Shown here: piece after piece, positions 1-5,555 of the stretch
Position numbering within the stretch: position 1 is the first letter of the stretch
How the letters are laid out: each line of letters starts with the position of its first letter
NCBI GenBank assembly: GCA_023554435.1
Contig: JAMJQV010000190.1
Span: forward strand, 1-5,610
Length of the DNA stretch: 5,610 nt
Reading direction: 5' to 3'
Source: Gemmatimonadota bacterium
GTDB taxonomy: Bacteria; Gemmatimonadota; Gemmatimonadetes; Palauibacterales; Palauibacteraceae
Notes under the pieces: generated by a model
What the model saw: only the letters and a program-made list of their open reading frames with translations
What the model was told of the DNA's origin: nothing
Database searches by the model: none
Made by a program: the position numbers and the translations under genes

Positions 1-360
1 GGCAGACTGGTCGACGTCCGGTCGCCGCAGGAGTATCGGGGTGAGCTGCTGCATATGCCCGACTACCCGCAGGAAGGGGCCTTGCGCGGCGGGCACATCC
101 CCGGGGCGGCCAGCGTCCCGTGGAAGCGGGCGGCCAACGACGACGGCACCTTCAAGTCAGCGGACGAGTTGCGCGCGATCTACGAGCAGGAGATTGGCCT
201 GAGGCCGGATGAGGACGTGATCGCATACTGCCGGATCGGAGAGCGATCGAGCCACACCTGGTTCGTGCTCACGCATTTGCTGGGCTTCCAGCGTGTGCGC
301 AACTACGACGGATCCTGGACCGAATGGGGCAACCTGGTGGGCGCCCCGATCGAAAAGTAG
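1..360 (+). CDS. thiosulfate sulfurtransferase (rhodanese), C-terminal part, 5' truncated by window
   Basis: The frame is open from base 1 and ends at TAG 358-360, giving 119 visible residues. It starts inside a rhodanese domain: LVDVRSPQEY (residues 3-12) is the usual opening of the catalytic domain, GHIPGAASVPW (about 31-41) is the conserved second block, and CRIGERSS begins at Cys77. In the family this cysteine carries the persulfide and the loop around it sets substrate choice. A loop of this CRxG type is typical of thiosulfate sulfurtransferases (thiosulfate + cyanide to sulfite + thiocyanate in vitro) rather than mercaptopyruvate enzymes, which usually have CGSG. The following SHTWFVLTHLLGF and the final YDGSWTEW block are also family-typical. 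Two-domain enzymes are about 280 residues, so an inactive N-terminal rhodanese domain is probably to the left of the window. The physiological sulfur donor and acceptor cannot be read from the sequence. The 3' end overlaps the convergent membrane protein gene. Confidence 0.93.
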   Translation, partial: GRLVDVRSPQEYRGELLHMPDYPQEGALRGGHIPGAASVPWKRAANDDGTFKSADELRAIYEQEIGLRPDEDVIAYCRIGERSSHTWFVLTHLLGFQRVRNYDGSWTEWGNLVGAPIEK

Positions 361-1160
361 GCGCCAACTCCCACCAGGGCCGCCCACAGTGGGGACAGGC
401 TGGCCAGACCGGCCTGTCCCCCGACCAGGATCGATCCCGCCATCGCTGCCAGAGCAAGCCATTGGGCTGCGCGAACCCGACGTCCGCGCAGGAGGTTTCC
501 GCCAGTATCTGAGAAAGTGCGCGGCGATCCAGATGCTGCGATCAGGAAGAGGAACGGAACCATCAGCGCCAGGGCCAGTCCCATCAGCAGGGTCAGCGGC
601 ACTGGTGCCGTGCCCGCGGAGCGGCTCAGTCCGACACCCAGCAGACCTATCGAGGCCCCGGCGGCGGCGAGGTGAATCCGATGAGCCGGGTCAAGGATCG
701 CATCGAGGACGAAGGCCCCGGCAGCCGCGAGAGCCAGAACCGGCTGTCCACGCCAAACGGCCACTCCCACCAGGGCCAGGATGCCGATCGTGTCCAGCGG
801 TTGCGCTGCAGGCCCGACAGTCCGGTTCACGATCCGAAGCACCAACAGGATGAGCAGCACTCCCGCGAGGTCCGGGCGCCCGAGCACCGTCTGCGGGACC
901 AGGCTGAGCGCAGCGGCCACGAATGCCGATGCGTCGTGGTCGGGATCCAATTCCCGGGCGATGGCCCAGGCCAGGAAGAACCCGATCGCCAGCACGAGAG
1001 CTCCTGTGAACGACTCCAGGGGGTGGGTGCCGGTCAGGCGCCTCACCGCAAAGCCGAGGATCGCCACAACGAGTGCCAGGCCAGCGATCGCCTGGTTGGT
1101 CGGGTAGCGCCGGTCGATCGGGCGGCCGATCGAACTGAAGCGACTCGGGCCTTTGCTCAC
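303..1160 (-). CDS. polytopic membrane protein of unknown function, second gene of transporter operon
   Basis: 285 residues, starting with GTG at 1160-1158 and ending with TAG at 305-303. The GTG start is supported by an AAGGAG ribosome binding site 7 nt upstream. I do not recognise the family. A short basic N-terminus (residues 1-23) is followed by about eight to ten hydrophobic stretches, roughly 24-39, 51-68, 78-93, 98-112, 124-136, 141-155, 162-178, 186-209, 231-250 and 255-272, so it should sit in the inner membrane. Polar signatures stand out between helices: ARELDPDHDASA at 68-79, GRPDL at 94-98, LRIVNRTVGP at 108-117 and DAILDP at 153-158. Acidic and Arg/Asn residues in otherwise greasy sequence often mark a functional site. 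The loop around 210-230 is rich in Arg and Gly. The gene lies 19 nt after the transporter on the same strand, so co-transcription is very likely. Its last 58 bp overlap the end of the convergent sulfurtransferase gene. Confidence 0.85.
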   Translation of the reverse strand: MSKGPSRFSSIGRPIDRRYPTNQAIAGLALVVAILGFAVRRLTGTHPLESFTGALVLAIGFFLAWAIARELDPDHDASAFVAAALSLVPQTVLGRPDLAGVLLILLVLRIVNRTVGPAAQPLDTIGILALVGVAVWRGQPVLALAAAGAFVLDAILDPAHRIHLAAAGASIGLLGVGLSRSAGTAPVPLTLLMGLALALMVPFLFLIAASGSPRTFSDTGGNLLRGRRVRAAQWLALAAMAGSILVGGQAGLASLSPLWAALVGVGAYFSIGAPTRLPHSVQDPS

Positions 1161-1167
1161 AGTAGCT

Positions 1168-1173
1168 CTCCTT
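1168..1173 (-). promoter_or_regulatory. ribosome binding site of the unknown membrane protein
   Basis: On the minus strand AAGGAG occupies 1173-1168, 7 nt before the GTG at 1160. It lies in the 19-nt gap after the transporter stop codon. It is the main reason for accepting the GTG start. Confidence 0.75.
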
Positions 1174-1179
1174 CTCGCC

Positions 1180-2649
1180 TCAAACAGGCGGCCGTCCGGT
1201 CCGAACCAGCTCTTTGTACTCGCGCCCGATCCGGAAGGCGACGACCAACCAGATCAGCACGAGGACGATGTTGAGCAGAGCGAATGCCCGGATGCTGGTG
1301 CCCAGGAAGTTGGCGACGACGAAGACGGTCAGGCCGGCGAGCGTATCTCCGACCCGCTTCGAGAACGCGTCCGTCACCTGTTTGGCCTTGTACTTCTGCT
1401 CTCGGGTGGTAGGCAGGAACAGCGCCTGTTGCACCGTGTTCTGGAGCGAGTAGTCGGTGGAGTTCTCAGCCGTTTTGGCCCACCGCACGTACTTGATAAC
1501 CGGGTACAGGGCGATCAACGCGTACGATCCGAGGGCAATGATCGGAAGGATCATGATCGCCACGTGCACGCCGAAGTACTTGATGATGCGCGAGACGAAG
1601 AAGAGCTGGGTCACGAGGGCGACGACGTTGACCCAGTAGTAGAAACTGCCGCGGAATGCGGTGGCCCACTGGCTGACCGTGAGGGAGCCGGTCGGATCTG
1701 CGGCCACAGCATCCTCCGCCGCACTCGCGATCAGGAAGTTGAGCAGGTTCTCGCCGTTCGTGTTGACCCAGTTGAGCAGCAGCACGAGGACGGCGATGTA
1801 CAGCAGGTATCTCGTCTTGAAGACCAGGGCGAACGCGCCCTTCCCTGACTCGATCGCCGGCTCCACGACAGGCGGTTCCGCTTCGACGTCTCCACGCTCT
1901 TCCCTCTCGAGGGCCTCTTTCAATGCCTCACGGAGATTCTTGAACTCGCCGGTGTCCATTCGAAACTCGCCCGTCGCGGCCGGCGAGGTGGCGGTGCTCA
2001 GGCCCGGATCGACCGTCGCCTCCGTCCGAATCCGTTCGCGCCGGTCCACCCAGTTCGTCAGCAGAAGGCTGAACACCAGCAGGCCACCGGCGAGAAGCAT
2101 CGGAAGGTAGAGGCCGAGCGGCTCGACCATCTCGGCGACGGCCCTGGCCCCGACTATGGCTCCGAGCGCACCGCCCACCTGCACGATGGGGAAGAGACGC
2201 TCGCCCTCCTCGTTCGTATACAGGTCGTTGGCAAAGCCCCAGAACAGGGCCAGGATCATGACGTTGAAGATCCCGATCCAGATGAAGAAGGCGACGCCGA
2301 TCTCGATACCGGCCCGCCCGACGAGGAAGAAGGCGACAGTGCATGCGGCAAAGAACAGAGTGACCGAGTTGATCAGTCGTCGGCGCGGGTAACGATCCGC
2401 CATCTTCCCGTACAGGGCGATGACGGGCACGAGGAGAAAAGCCATGGCGGCTGACATGTAAGCCGCGAACTCCGGCCCTTTTTCGCCGATGATCAGCCCG
2501 TCGCGCAGGGGCTTCAGGATGTAGTAGGCCGTGAGGAGCAGGAACACGTTCACCGCCAGGATCAGGACGTTGGCTCCTTCTCCTGCCTTGACGTCCGCGA
2601 ACAACCGCAGGGCCCGGTCGAGCACATTGGGATGGCGTTCGCCGTTCAC
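1180..2649 (-). CDS. Npt1/Npt2 (Tlc, ATP/ADP translocase-like) family transporter
   Basis: 489 residues from GTG at 2649-2647 to TGA at 1182-1180. The frame stays open to a TTG at 2697, but GGAGG lies 5 nt before the inner GTG, so I chose that. Family hallmarks are YYILKPLRDGLI (42-53) at the end of helix 1, a GKMADRYPRRR loop (81-91), FWGFANDLY (136-144), and the C-terminal block from ENSTDYS (395) through LPTTREQKYKAK (412-423) to KRVGD (431-435). Hydrophobic helices lie near 27-45, 61-80, 92-111, 116-140, 154-175, 181-200, 281-295, 334-355, 361-383, 437-452 and 453-475, consistent with about 12 crossings. Characterised members in Rickettsia, Chlamydia and plastids exchange ATP for ADP or import nucleotides. 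Homologues in free-living bacteria, probably including this one, have no settled substrate, so nucleotide transport is inference. The central cytoplasmic loop (about 201-272) is long and charged. It is the first gene of a two-gene operon. Confidence 0.88.
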   Translation of the reverse strand: MNGERHPNVLDRALRLFADVKAGEGANVLILAVNVFLLLTAYYILKPLRDGLIIGEKGPEFAAYMSAAMAFLLVPVIALYGKMADRYPRRRLINSVTLFFAACTVAFFLVGRAGIEIGVAFFIWIGIFNVMILALFWGFANDLYTNEEGERLFPIVQVGGALGAIVGARAVAEMVEPLGLYLPMLLAGGLLVFSLLLTNWVDRRERIRTEATVDPGLSTATSPAATGEFRMDTGEFKNLREALKEALEREERGDVEAEPPVVEPAIESGKGAFALVFKTRYLLYIAVLVLLLNWVNTNGENLLNFLIASAAEDAVAADPTGSLTVSQWATAFRGSFYYWVNVVALVTQLFFVSRIIKYFGVHVAIMILPIIALGSYALIALYPVIKYVRWAKTAENSTDYSLQNTVQQALFLPTTREQKYKAKQVTDAFSKRVGDTLAGLTVFVVANFLGTSIRAFALLNIVLVLIWLVVAFRIGREYKELVRTGRPPV

Positions 2650-2654
2650 TCTTT

Positions 2655-2659
2655 CCTCC
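2655..2659 (-). promoter_or_regulatory. strong ribosome binding site that sets the transporter start
   Basis: The minus strand reads GGAGG at 2659-2655 followed by AAAGA and then GTG at 2649. A 5-nt spacing to a perfect Shine-Dalgarno core favours this GTG over the TTG 16 codons upstream, whose added N-terminal residues do not look like part of the protein family. Confidence 0.75.
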
Positions 2660-2724
2660 AATCCGGGGATCGCCGGACCTCGACCCGACACTCGCAACGC
2701 CAGGGTTCAGCGGTGCTCGGCCCA

Positions 2725-2730
2725 ATTGTA
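2725..2730 (-). promoter_or_regulatory. candidate -10 element for the transporter operon
   Basis: The minus strand reads TACAAT at 2730-2725, five of six matches to the sigma-70 -10 consensus, in an otherwise very GC-rich stretch. It would place a transcript start near 2718 and a leader of about 70 nt. I find no convincing -35 at 16-18 bp spacing, and no extended -10 TG, so this is only a candidate. Confidence 0.3.
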
Positions 2731-2756
2731 AGCCCGGTCGCCCCCGGTCCGCGAAC

Positions 2757-2774
2757 CCTGAAGCCGCGTTCAGG
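2757..2774. repeat. short inverted repeat CCTGAA / TTCAGG
   Basis: CCTGAA (2757-2762) and TTCAGG (2769-2774) are perfect complementary arms around a 6-nt spacer. A second, offset pair, GAAC (2753-2756) with GTTC (2768-2771), overlaps it, so two alternative small hairpins are possible. It lies upstream of both the operon -10 candidate (minus strand) and the small reading frame (plus strand). There is no T-run, so a terminator is unlikely. It could be an operator half-site pair or chance. Confidence 0.3.
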
Positions 2775-2789
2775 CGTATGGAGAGGCAT

Positions 2790-2808
2790 GCCGATCATTC
2801 CGATCGGC
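2790..2808. repeat. inverted repeat with 7-bp arms just upstream of the small ORF's ribosome binding site
   Basis: GCCGATC (2790-2796), spacer attcc, GATCGGC (2802-2808): perfect 7-bp arms with a 5-nt loop. The right arm ends 2 nt before the GGGAGGG ribosome binding site of the 59-codon frame. In RNA it would form a GC-rich hairpin that could affect ribosome access. In DNA it could be a dimeric regulator site. Function is inference only. Confidence 0.4.
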
Positions 2809-2810
2809 GA

Positions 2811-2817
2811 GGGAGGG
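2811..2817 (+). promoter_or_regulatory. ribosome binding site of the small Pro/Arg-rich ORF
   Basis: GGGAGGG lies 7 nt before the ATG at 2825. The good core and ideal spacing are one of the two main arguments that the small frame downstream is translated. Confidence 0.55.
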
Positions 2818-2824
2818 CCTACAC

Positions 2825-3004
2825 ATGCCGAAGAGCAACCGCGGGCGGGCGCCCCGCGACCGAAGGAAGCCGTACCGGTTCCCGAAGCCTCCGTGCTCGC
2901 CGGAGCCGCCGCGACCGCCGGAGCCCGTCCGACCGCATCCGCCGGGCTGCGACACGGGCCCCTCCCTCGACGAGCTCCGCAAACGCCTGCGGCGCAAGTC
3001 ATAG
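2825..3004 (+). CDS. small Pro/Arg-rich hypothetical protein (59 aa)
   Basis: ATG 2825-2827 to TAG 3002-3004, 59 residues. I recognise no family. The N-terminal part is strongly basic (MPKSNRGRAPRDRRKPYR). The middle (about 20-40) is dominated by proline with Glu and Arg in a PPRPPEP pattern, with cysteines at 24 and 42. The C-terminus LDELRKRLRRKS (48-59) could form a short basic amphipathic helix. Support for coding: a GGGAGGG ribosome binding site at 7 nt, and 52 of 59 codons ending in G or C, more biased than its other two codon positions, which is the pattern of real genes in this window. The frame is far too short for a homology judgement by eye, and GC-rich DNA can yield such frames by chance. 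The composition suggests an intrinsically disordered, possibly nucleic-acid-binding protein, which is inference. It is convergent with the lipoprotein gene 32 nt downstream. Confidence 0.55.
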   Translation: MPKSNRGRAPRDRRKPYRFPKPPCSPEPPRPPEPVRPHPPGCDTGPSLDELRKRLRRKS

Positions 3005-3036
3005 GGCGGAGCTGGTCACCCCTCGGGAGTGCCGTT

Positions 3037-3648
3037 CTAGCCCTGTTCGCCCGCGGTGGCCATCGCGGCCGTGAACTCGTCCTGTCCGAGCAACTTCCCG
3101 AGGCAGTCCTGGAAGCTGTCCAGCATCGCGTTCGGCCGCATCCCCGTGAGACCCAGGTTCTTTCCCCTGGCGAAACCGTCCGACGATCCGGCGAACACCA
3201 TCGACTCCGTTTCCGCGTCGTACAGCTGCCAGTCCACCGTCAGCCTGACGTCGTAGAGCCGCGTGATCGAAATGCGGGTCAGGGTTCCGGCCAGCCTGTA
3301 GCGCACCGGCTCGTACATGCCGCCGACGAAGTCGAGCTGGGTCCCCTGATCCAGCAGAGGAAGACCGGCTGCCTGCAGGTCCTGCACGGCTACCTGGACA
3401 TCGGTGGACCCCCTGTCCAGCAGGGTCAGTTCAGCGAGCCAGCGGTAGACGGTTGGGAACTGGTTGCCTCCGGCCGCGCTTGTCTCACCGAGGTACTGGC
3501 GGTGCGGGATATCCGCCACGACCCCGAACATGTCGATTCCCATGTCGAGCATATCCGCAGGAGTGAAATCGGCGACGGGCTGGGAAGTGGTCGAAGAGCA
3601 TGCGCCGAGGGCGATGGCGCCGATGAGCAGTCGCAGGTATCGAGACAT
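3037..3648 (-). CDS. putative lipoprotein, family not recognised
   Basis: 203 residues from ATG 3648-3646 to TAG 3039-3037. The frame runs upstream to 3753, but the ATG at 3648 has GGAGG 5 nt before it and begins a textbook lipoprotein signal: MSRYLR, a hydrophobic core, and the lipobox LGAC with the lipidated cysteine at 17. Ser at +2 would favour outer-membrane sorting under the enterobacterial rule. The mature part starts with a short Ser/Thr linker and then a segment rich in Asp and Met (31-46). Residues 115-162 alternate polar and hydrophobic residues (YRLAGTLTRISITRLYDV, then a WQLYDAETESMVF turn), suggesting a beta sheet, followed by a C-terminal helix (about 172-199). That strand-then-helix layout resembles small envelope lipoproteins of the YajG or ABC-auxiliary kind, but I cannot assign a family. 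Cys182 is a lone second cysteine. It is divergent from the mechanosensitive channel gene across 175 bp. Confidence 0.82.
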   Translation of the reverse strand: MSRYLRLLIGAIALGACSSTTSQPVADFTPADMLDMGIDMFGVVADIPHRQYLGETSAAGGNQFPTVYRWLAELTLLDRGSTDVQVAVQDLQAAGLPLLDQGTQLDFVGGMYEPVRYRLAGTLTRISITRLYDVRLTVDWQLYDAETESMVFAGSSDGFARGKNLGLTGMRPNAMLDSFQDCLGKLLGQDEFTAAMATAGEQG

Positions 3649-3653
3649 GTGAA

Positions 3654-3658
3654 CCTCC
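3654..3658 (-). promoter_or_regulatory. ribosome binding site that sets the lipoprotein start
   Basis: The minus strand reads GGAGG at 3658-3654, 5 nt before ATG 3648. Together with the signal peptide that begins exactly here, it rules out the longer frame that would bury the signal peptide at residue 36. Confidence 0.75.
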
Positions 3659-3673
3659 GTTCTAGTCTCTTCC

Positions 3674-3690
3674 TGGAGTGGCCTACTCCA
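3674..3690. repeat. interrupted palindrome between lipoprotein and channel genes
   Basis: TGGAGT (3674-3679), spacer ggcct, ACTCCA (3685-3690): perfect 6-bp arms in a 17-bp element. It lies 25 bp upstream of the lipoprotein start codon and about 55 bp upstream of the candidate channel promoter. The size and symmetry fit a dimeric regulator's operator; as RNA it would be a small hairpin in the lipoprotein leader. No T-run follows, so it is not a terminator. Confidence 0.4.
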
Positions 3691-3745
3691 ATAAGGTACA
3701 GCTTCCCGACGGACGGCGTTACCTGCCGTGAGAAGGGCGCGGTGG

Positions 3746-3774
3746 TTGTGCAACCCTGCCGGGAAGGACAGAAT
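3746..3774 (+). promoter_or_regulatory. candidate sigma-70-type promoter for the mechanosensitive channel gene
   Basis: TTGTGC (3746-3751) and CAGAAT (3769-3774) are separated by 17 bp. The -35 keeps the TTG core and the -10 matches four of six consensus positions. The implied transcript start near 3781 gives a leader of about 43 nt. Matches are moderate and the sigma-factor preferences of the host are unknown. Confidence 0.35.
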
Positions 3775-3823
3775 CCCCTCGACTCGTTTTGAAGATCACC
3801 AGAATCGCCAGGACGCCTTGATA

Positions 3824-5515
3824 ATGACCAAGCTCAGGACCATTGCCGCCCTTCTCGTGGCGGCGACTGTGTTCGTCGCTCAGCCCGTTTCCGCGGCAGC
3901 CCAGGACGCAGCCGCCACGGATCCCATGCCCGAACTGCTGACCCGGCTCGGCGAGATCGAAGCCAGGATCGGCTACCTGCAGATCCGCTTCGAAGATGCG
4001 GTGGGCGAAGACGAGGAACTGTTCGCCGACCAGCTCGCCCGAAGATGGCGTGAGCATCACACGCTTCTCGGCGACATGGTGACCGCCACCCAATCCGCCC
4101 GTGAAGCCGGGACCGAGAAGCCGGATGCCACTGCAAGAATTCGGGTGGCGGTCGAGCGCGAGTTCGGCTTCATCCGTCAGTATGCCGAACGCGTCCAGGA
4201 GCGGATCCTGGCTCTGCGCGTCGCCCGTCCGGACACGCCGCCCGAAGATCTGTTCGCGCTCGAGATACAGCTCACGGAGTTGAACAAGGACCTGGACGAG
4301 CTCATTGCGGCGTTGACGGACGACATCGAGCACGCGGAGGTCGTAGGCGCGGACCTCGGACCGGAAGTAGCTCTGCTCGACCACCGGTTGGAGGATCGGG
4401 CAGCTACGATCGCGGCGCGCATCGAACTGACGCTTGATCAACGGGCTGCTCTGAGGGACCGCATCAGGAAGGCCGGTGCTGACAGCGTCGCGATCCAGAG
4501 AGAACTCGATGCACTCGTCGAGAAGCTGTACGGGACGACGACGAGCCTGGAGACCATGACCGCGCTGATGGCGAGGCGTGACCTCCCGACGACAGACTAC
4601 CGGCGCCTGCTGGTCGAGGCGACGGGCAACCTGGACGTGAACATCCTGGATGTCGAAGTCGTGGGCGGTCTGGTCGGGGATCGTTGGAGGACCGTACGCG
4701 ACTGGTTCAAGAACCGCACGCCAGGGATCCTGGTCAAGCTCGCGACCATTCTGTTCGTCATCTTCGTGTTCGGGATTCTGGCCCGCGTGACCCGAAAGGT
4801 CGTGGGCAAGGCCATTGCCGCAGCCAAGGTCGAGAGCAGCGAGCTTCTGCGCCGGCTGCTCGTCGGTATGGCCTCGAAGCTCATGTGGCTGATTGCCTTC
4901 CTGGTCGTCCTGTCCGTGTTGGGCATCGACGTGGGACCGATGCTGGCGGGTCTCGGCATCGCCGGATTCGTGCTCGGTTTCGCCCTGCAGGACACTCTCT
5001 CCAACTTCGCGGCTGGACTGATGATCATGGCGTACCAGCCATTCGATGTGGGGGACGTCGTGTCCGCGGCCGGCGTGAAGGGAAAGGTAGACTCCGTTTC
5101 CCTGGTCTCGACCGTAATCACGACGTTCGACAACCAGATCCTGATCCTGCCGAACAACAAGGTGTGGGGCGACGTGATCAACAACGTCACGGCGCAGGCT
5201 ACCAGGCGCGTGGATCTCGTGTTCGGGATCGGCTACGAGGACGATGCCGCCAAGGCGCAGGGCATCATGGAGGACGTACTCCGCAACCACGAACTGGTGC
5301 TGGACGAACCTGAATCCGTTGTTCGGCTGCACGAGCTGGGAGATTCTTCGGTGAACTTCATCTGCCGGCCCTGGTGTCTTACGGCCGACTACTGGGACGT
5401 CTACTGGGACGTCACGCAGACGGTAAAACAGCGGTTCGACGCCGAGGGCATCTCCATTCCCTTCCCGCAACGCGATGTGCACATTTACCAGCAGAGCGAG
5501 GTGGAGGGCGAGTAG
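3824..5515 (+). CDS. MscS-family mechanosensitive ion channel with large N-terminal exported domain
   Basis: 563 residues from ATG 3824 to TAG 5513-5515. The frame is open from GTG 3728, but a signal peptide starts at this ATG: MTKLR, a hydrophobic core, and a likely cut after PVSA near residue 24. The ribosome binding site is weak (AGGA, 10 nt away); TTG 3818 is an alternative. Residues about 25-295 are charged and helical with many Leu/Glu/Arg repeats, probably a periplasmic coiled-coil domain. Membrane helices lie at about 302-320, 353-367 and 371-402. The last is the MscS pore helix, with GIAGFVLGFALQDTLSNFAAG at 378-398 (written here as two blocks, GIAGFVLGFALQ and DTLSNFAAG). PFDVGD (406-411), the beta domain with FDNQILILPNN (435-445), and the C-terminal PFPQRDVHIY (546-555) complete the family pattern. 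Such channels open under membrane tension and release solutes during osmotic downshock. At about twice the length of E. coli MscS, but shorter than MscK, it is a mid-sized member. The role of the N-terminal domain is unknown. Confidence 0.93.
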   Translation: MTKLRTIAALLVAATVFVAQPVSAAAQDAAATDPMPELLTRLGEIEARIGYLQIRFEDAVGEDEELFADQLARRWREHHTLLGDMVTATQSAREAGTEKPDATARIRVAVEREFGFIRQYAERVQERILALRVARPDTPPEDLFALEIQLTELNKDLDELIAALTDDIEHAEVVGADLGPEVALLDHRLEDRAATIAARIELTLDQRAALRDRIRKAGADSVAIQRELDALVEKLYGTTTSLETMTALMARRDLPTTDYRRLLVEATGNLDVNILDVEVVGGLVGDRWRTVRDWFKNRTPGILVKLATILFVIFVFGILARVTRKVVGKAIAAAKVESSELLRRLLVGMASKLMWLIAFLVVLSVLGIDVGPMLAGLGIAGFVLGFALQDTLSNFAAGLMIMAYQPFDVGDVVSAAGVKGKVDSVSLVSTVITTFDNQILILPNNKVWGDVINNVTAQATRRVDLVFGIGYEDDAAKAQGIMEDVLRNHELVLDEPESVVRLHELGDSSVNFICRPWCLTADYWDVYWDVTQTVKQRFDAEGISIPFPQRDVHIYQQSEVEGE

Positions 5516-5555
5516 AACCGCTGGCTGAGCGACCGAAGACGGAGGGTAGACGGGG

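Noticed and set aside
293..1274. Several + strand frames opposite the unknown membrane protein
   Set aside because: They are Arg/Ser/Pro-rich shadow translations. The minus-strand product has coherent hydrophobic helices and a ribosome binding site.
2650..2697. N-terminal extension of the transporter from TTG 2697
   Set aside because: The inner GTG at 2649 has a perfect GGAGG at 5 nt, and the extra 16 residues overlap that ribosome binding site and add nothing family-like.
3005..3036. Possible bidirectional terminator between the small ORF and the lipoprotein gene
   Set aside because: The only pairing found (CACCCC with GGGAGTG) is short, mismatched, has a tight loop and lacks a T-run on either strand.
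2632..3792. 386-codon + strand frame spanning three other genes
   Set aside because: It runs antisense through the lipoprotein gene and into both intergenic regions. Its product is low-complexity and matches nothing, while the opposite strand has a well-supported lipoprotein.
3728..3823. N-terminal extension of the channel from GTG 3728
   Set aside because: It would bury a good signal peptide behind 32 residues and overlap the candidate promoter.
5390..5413. Exact tandem repeat of the 12-bp unit TACTGGGACGTC in the channel gene
   Set aside because: It encodes YWDVYWDV, and a YW-V-Y-D pattern is usual near the C-terminus of this MscS subfamily, so it reflects protein conservation rather than a new repeat expansion.
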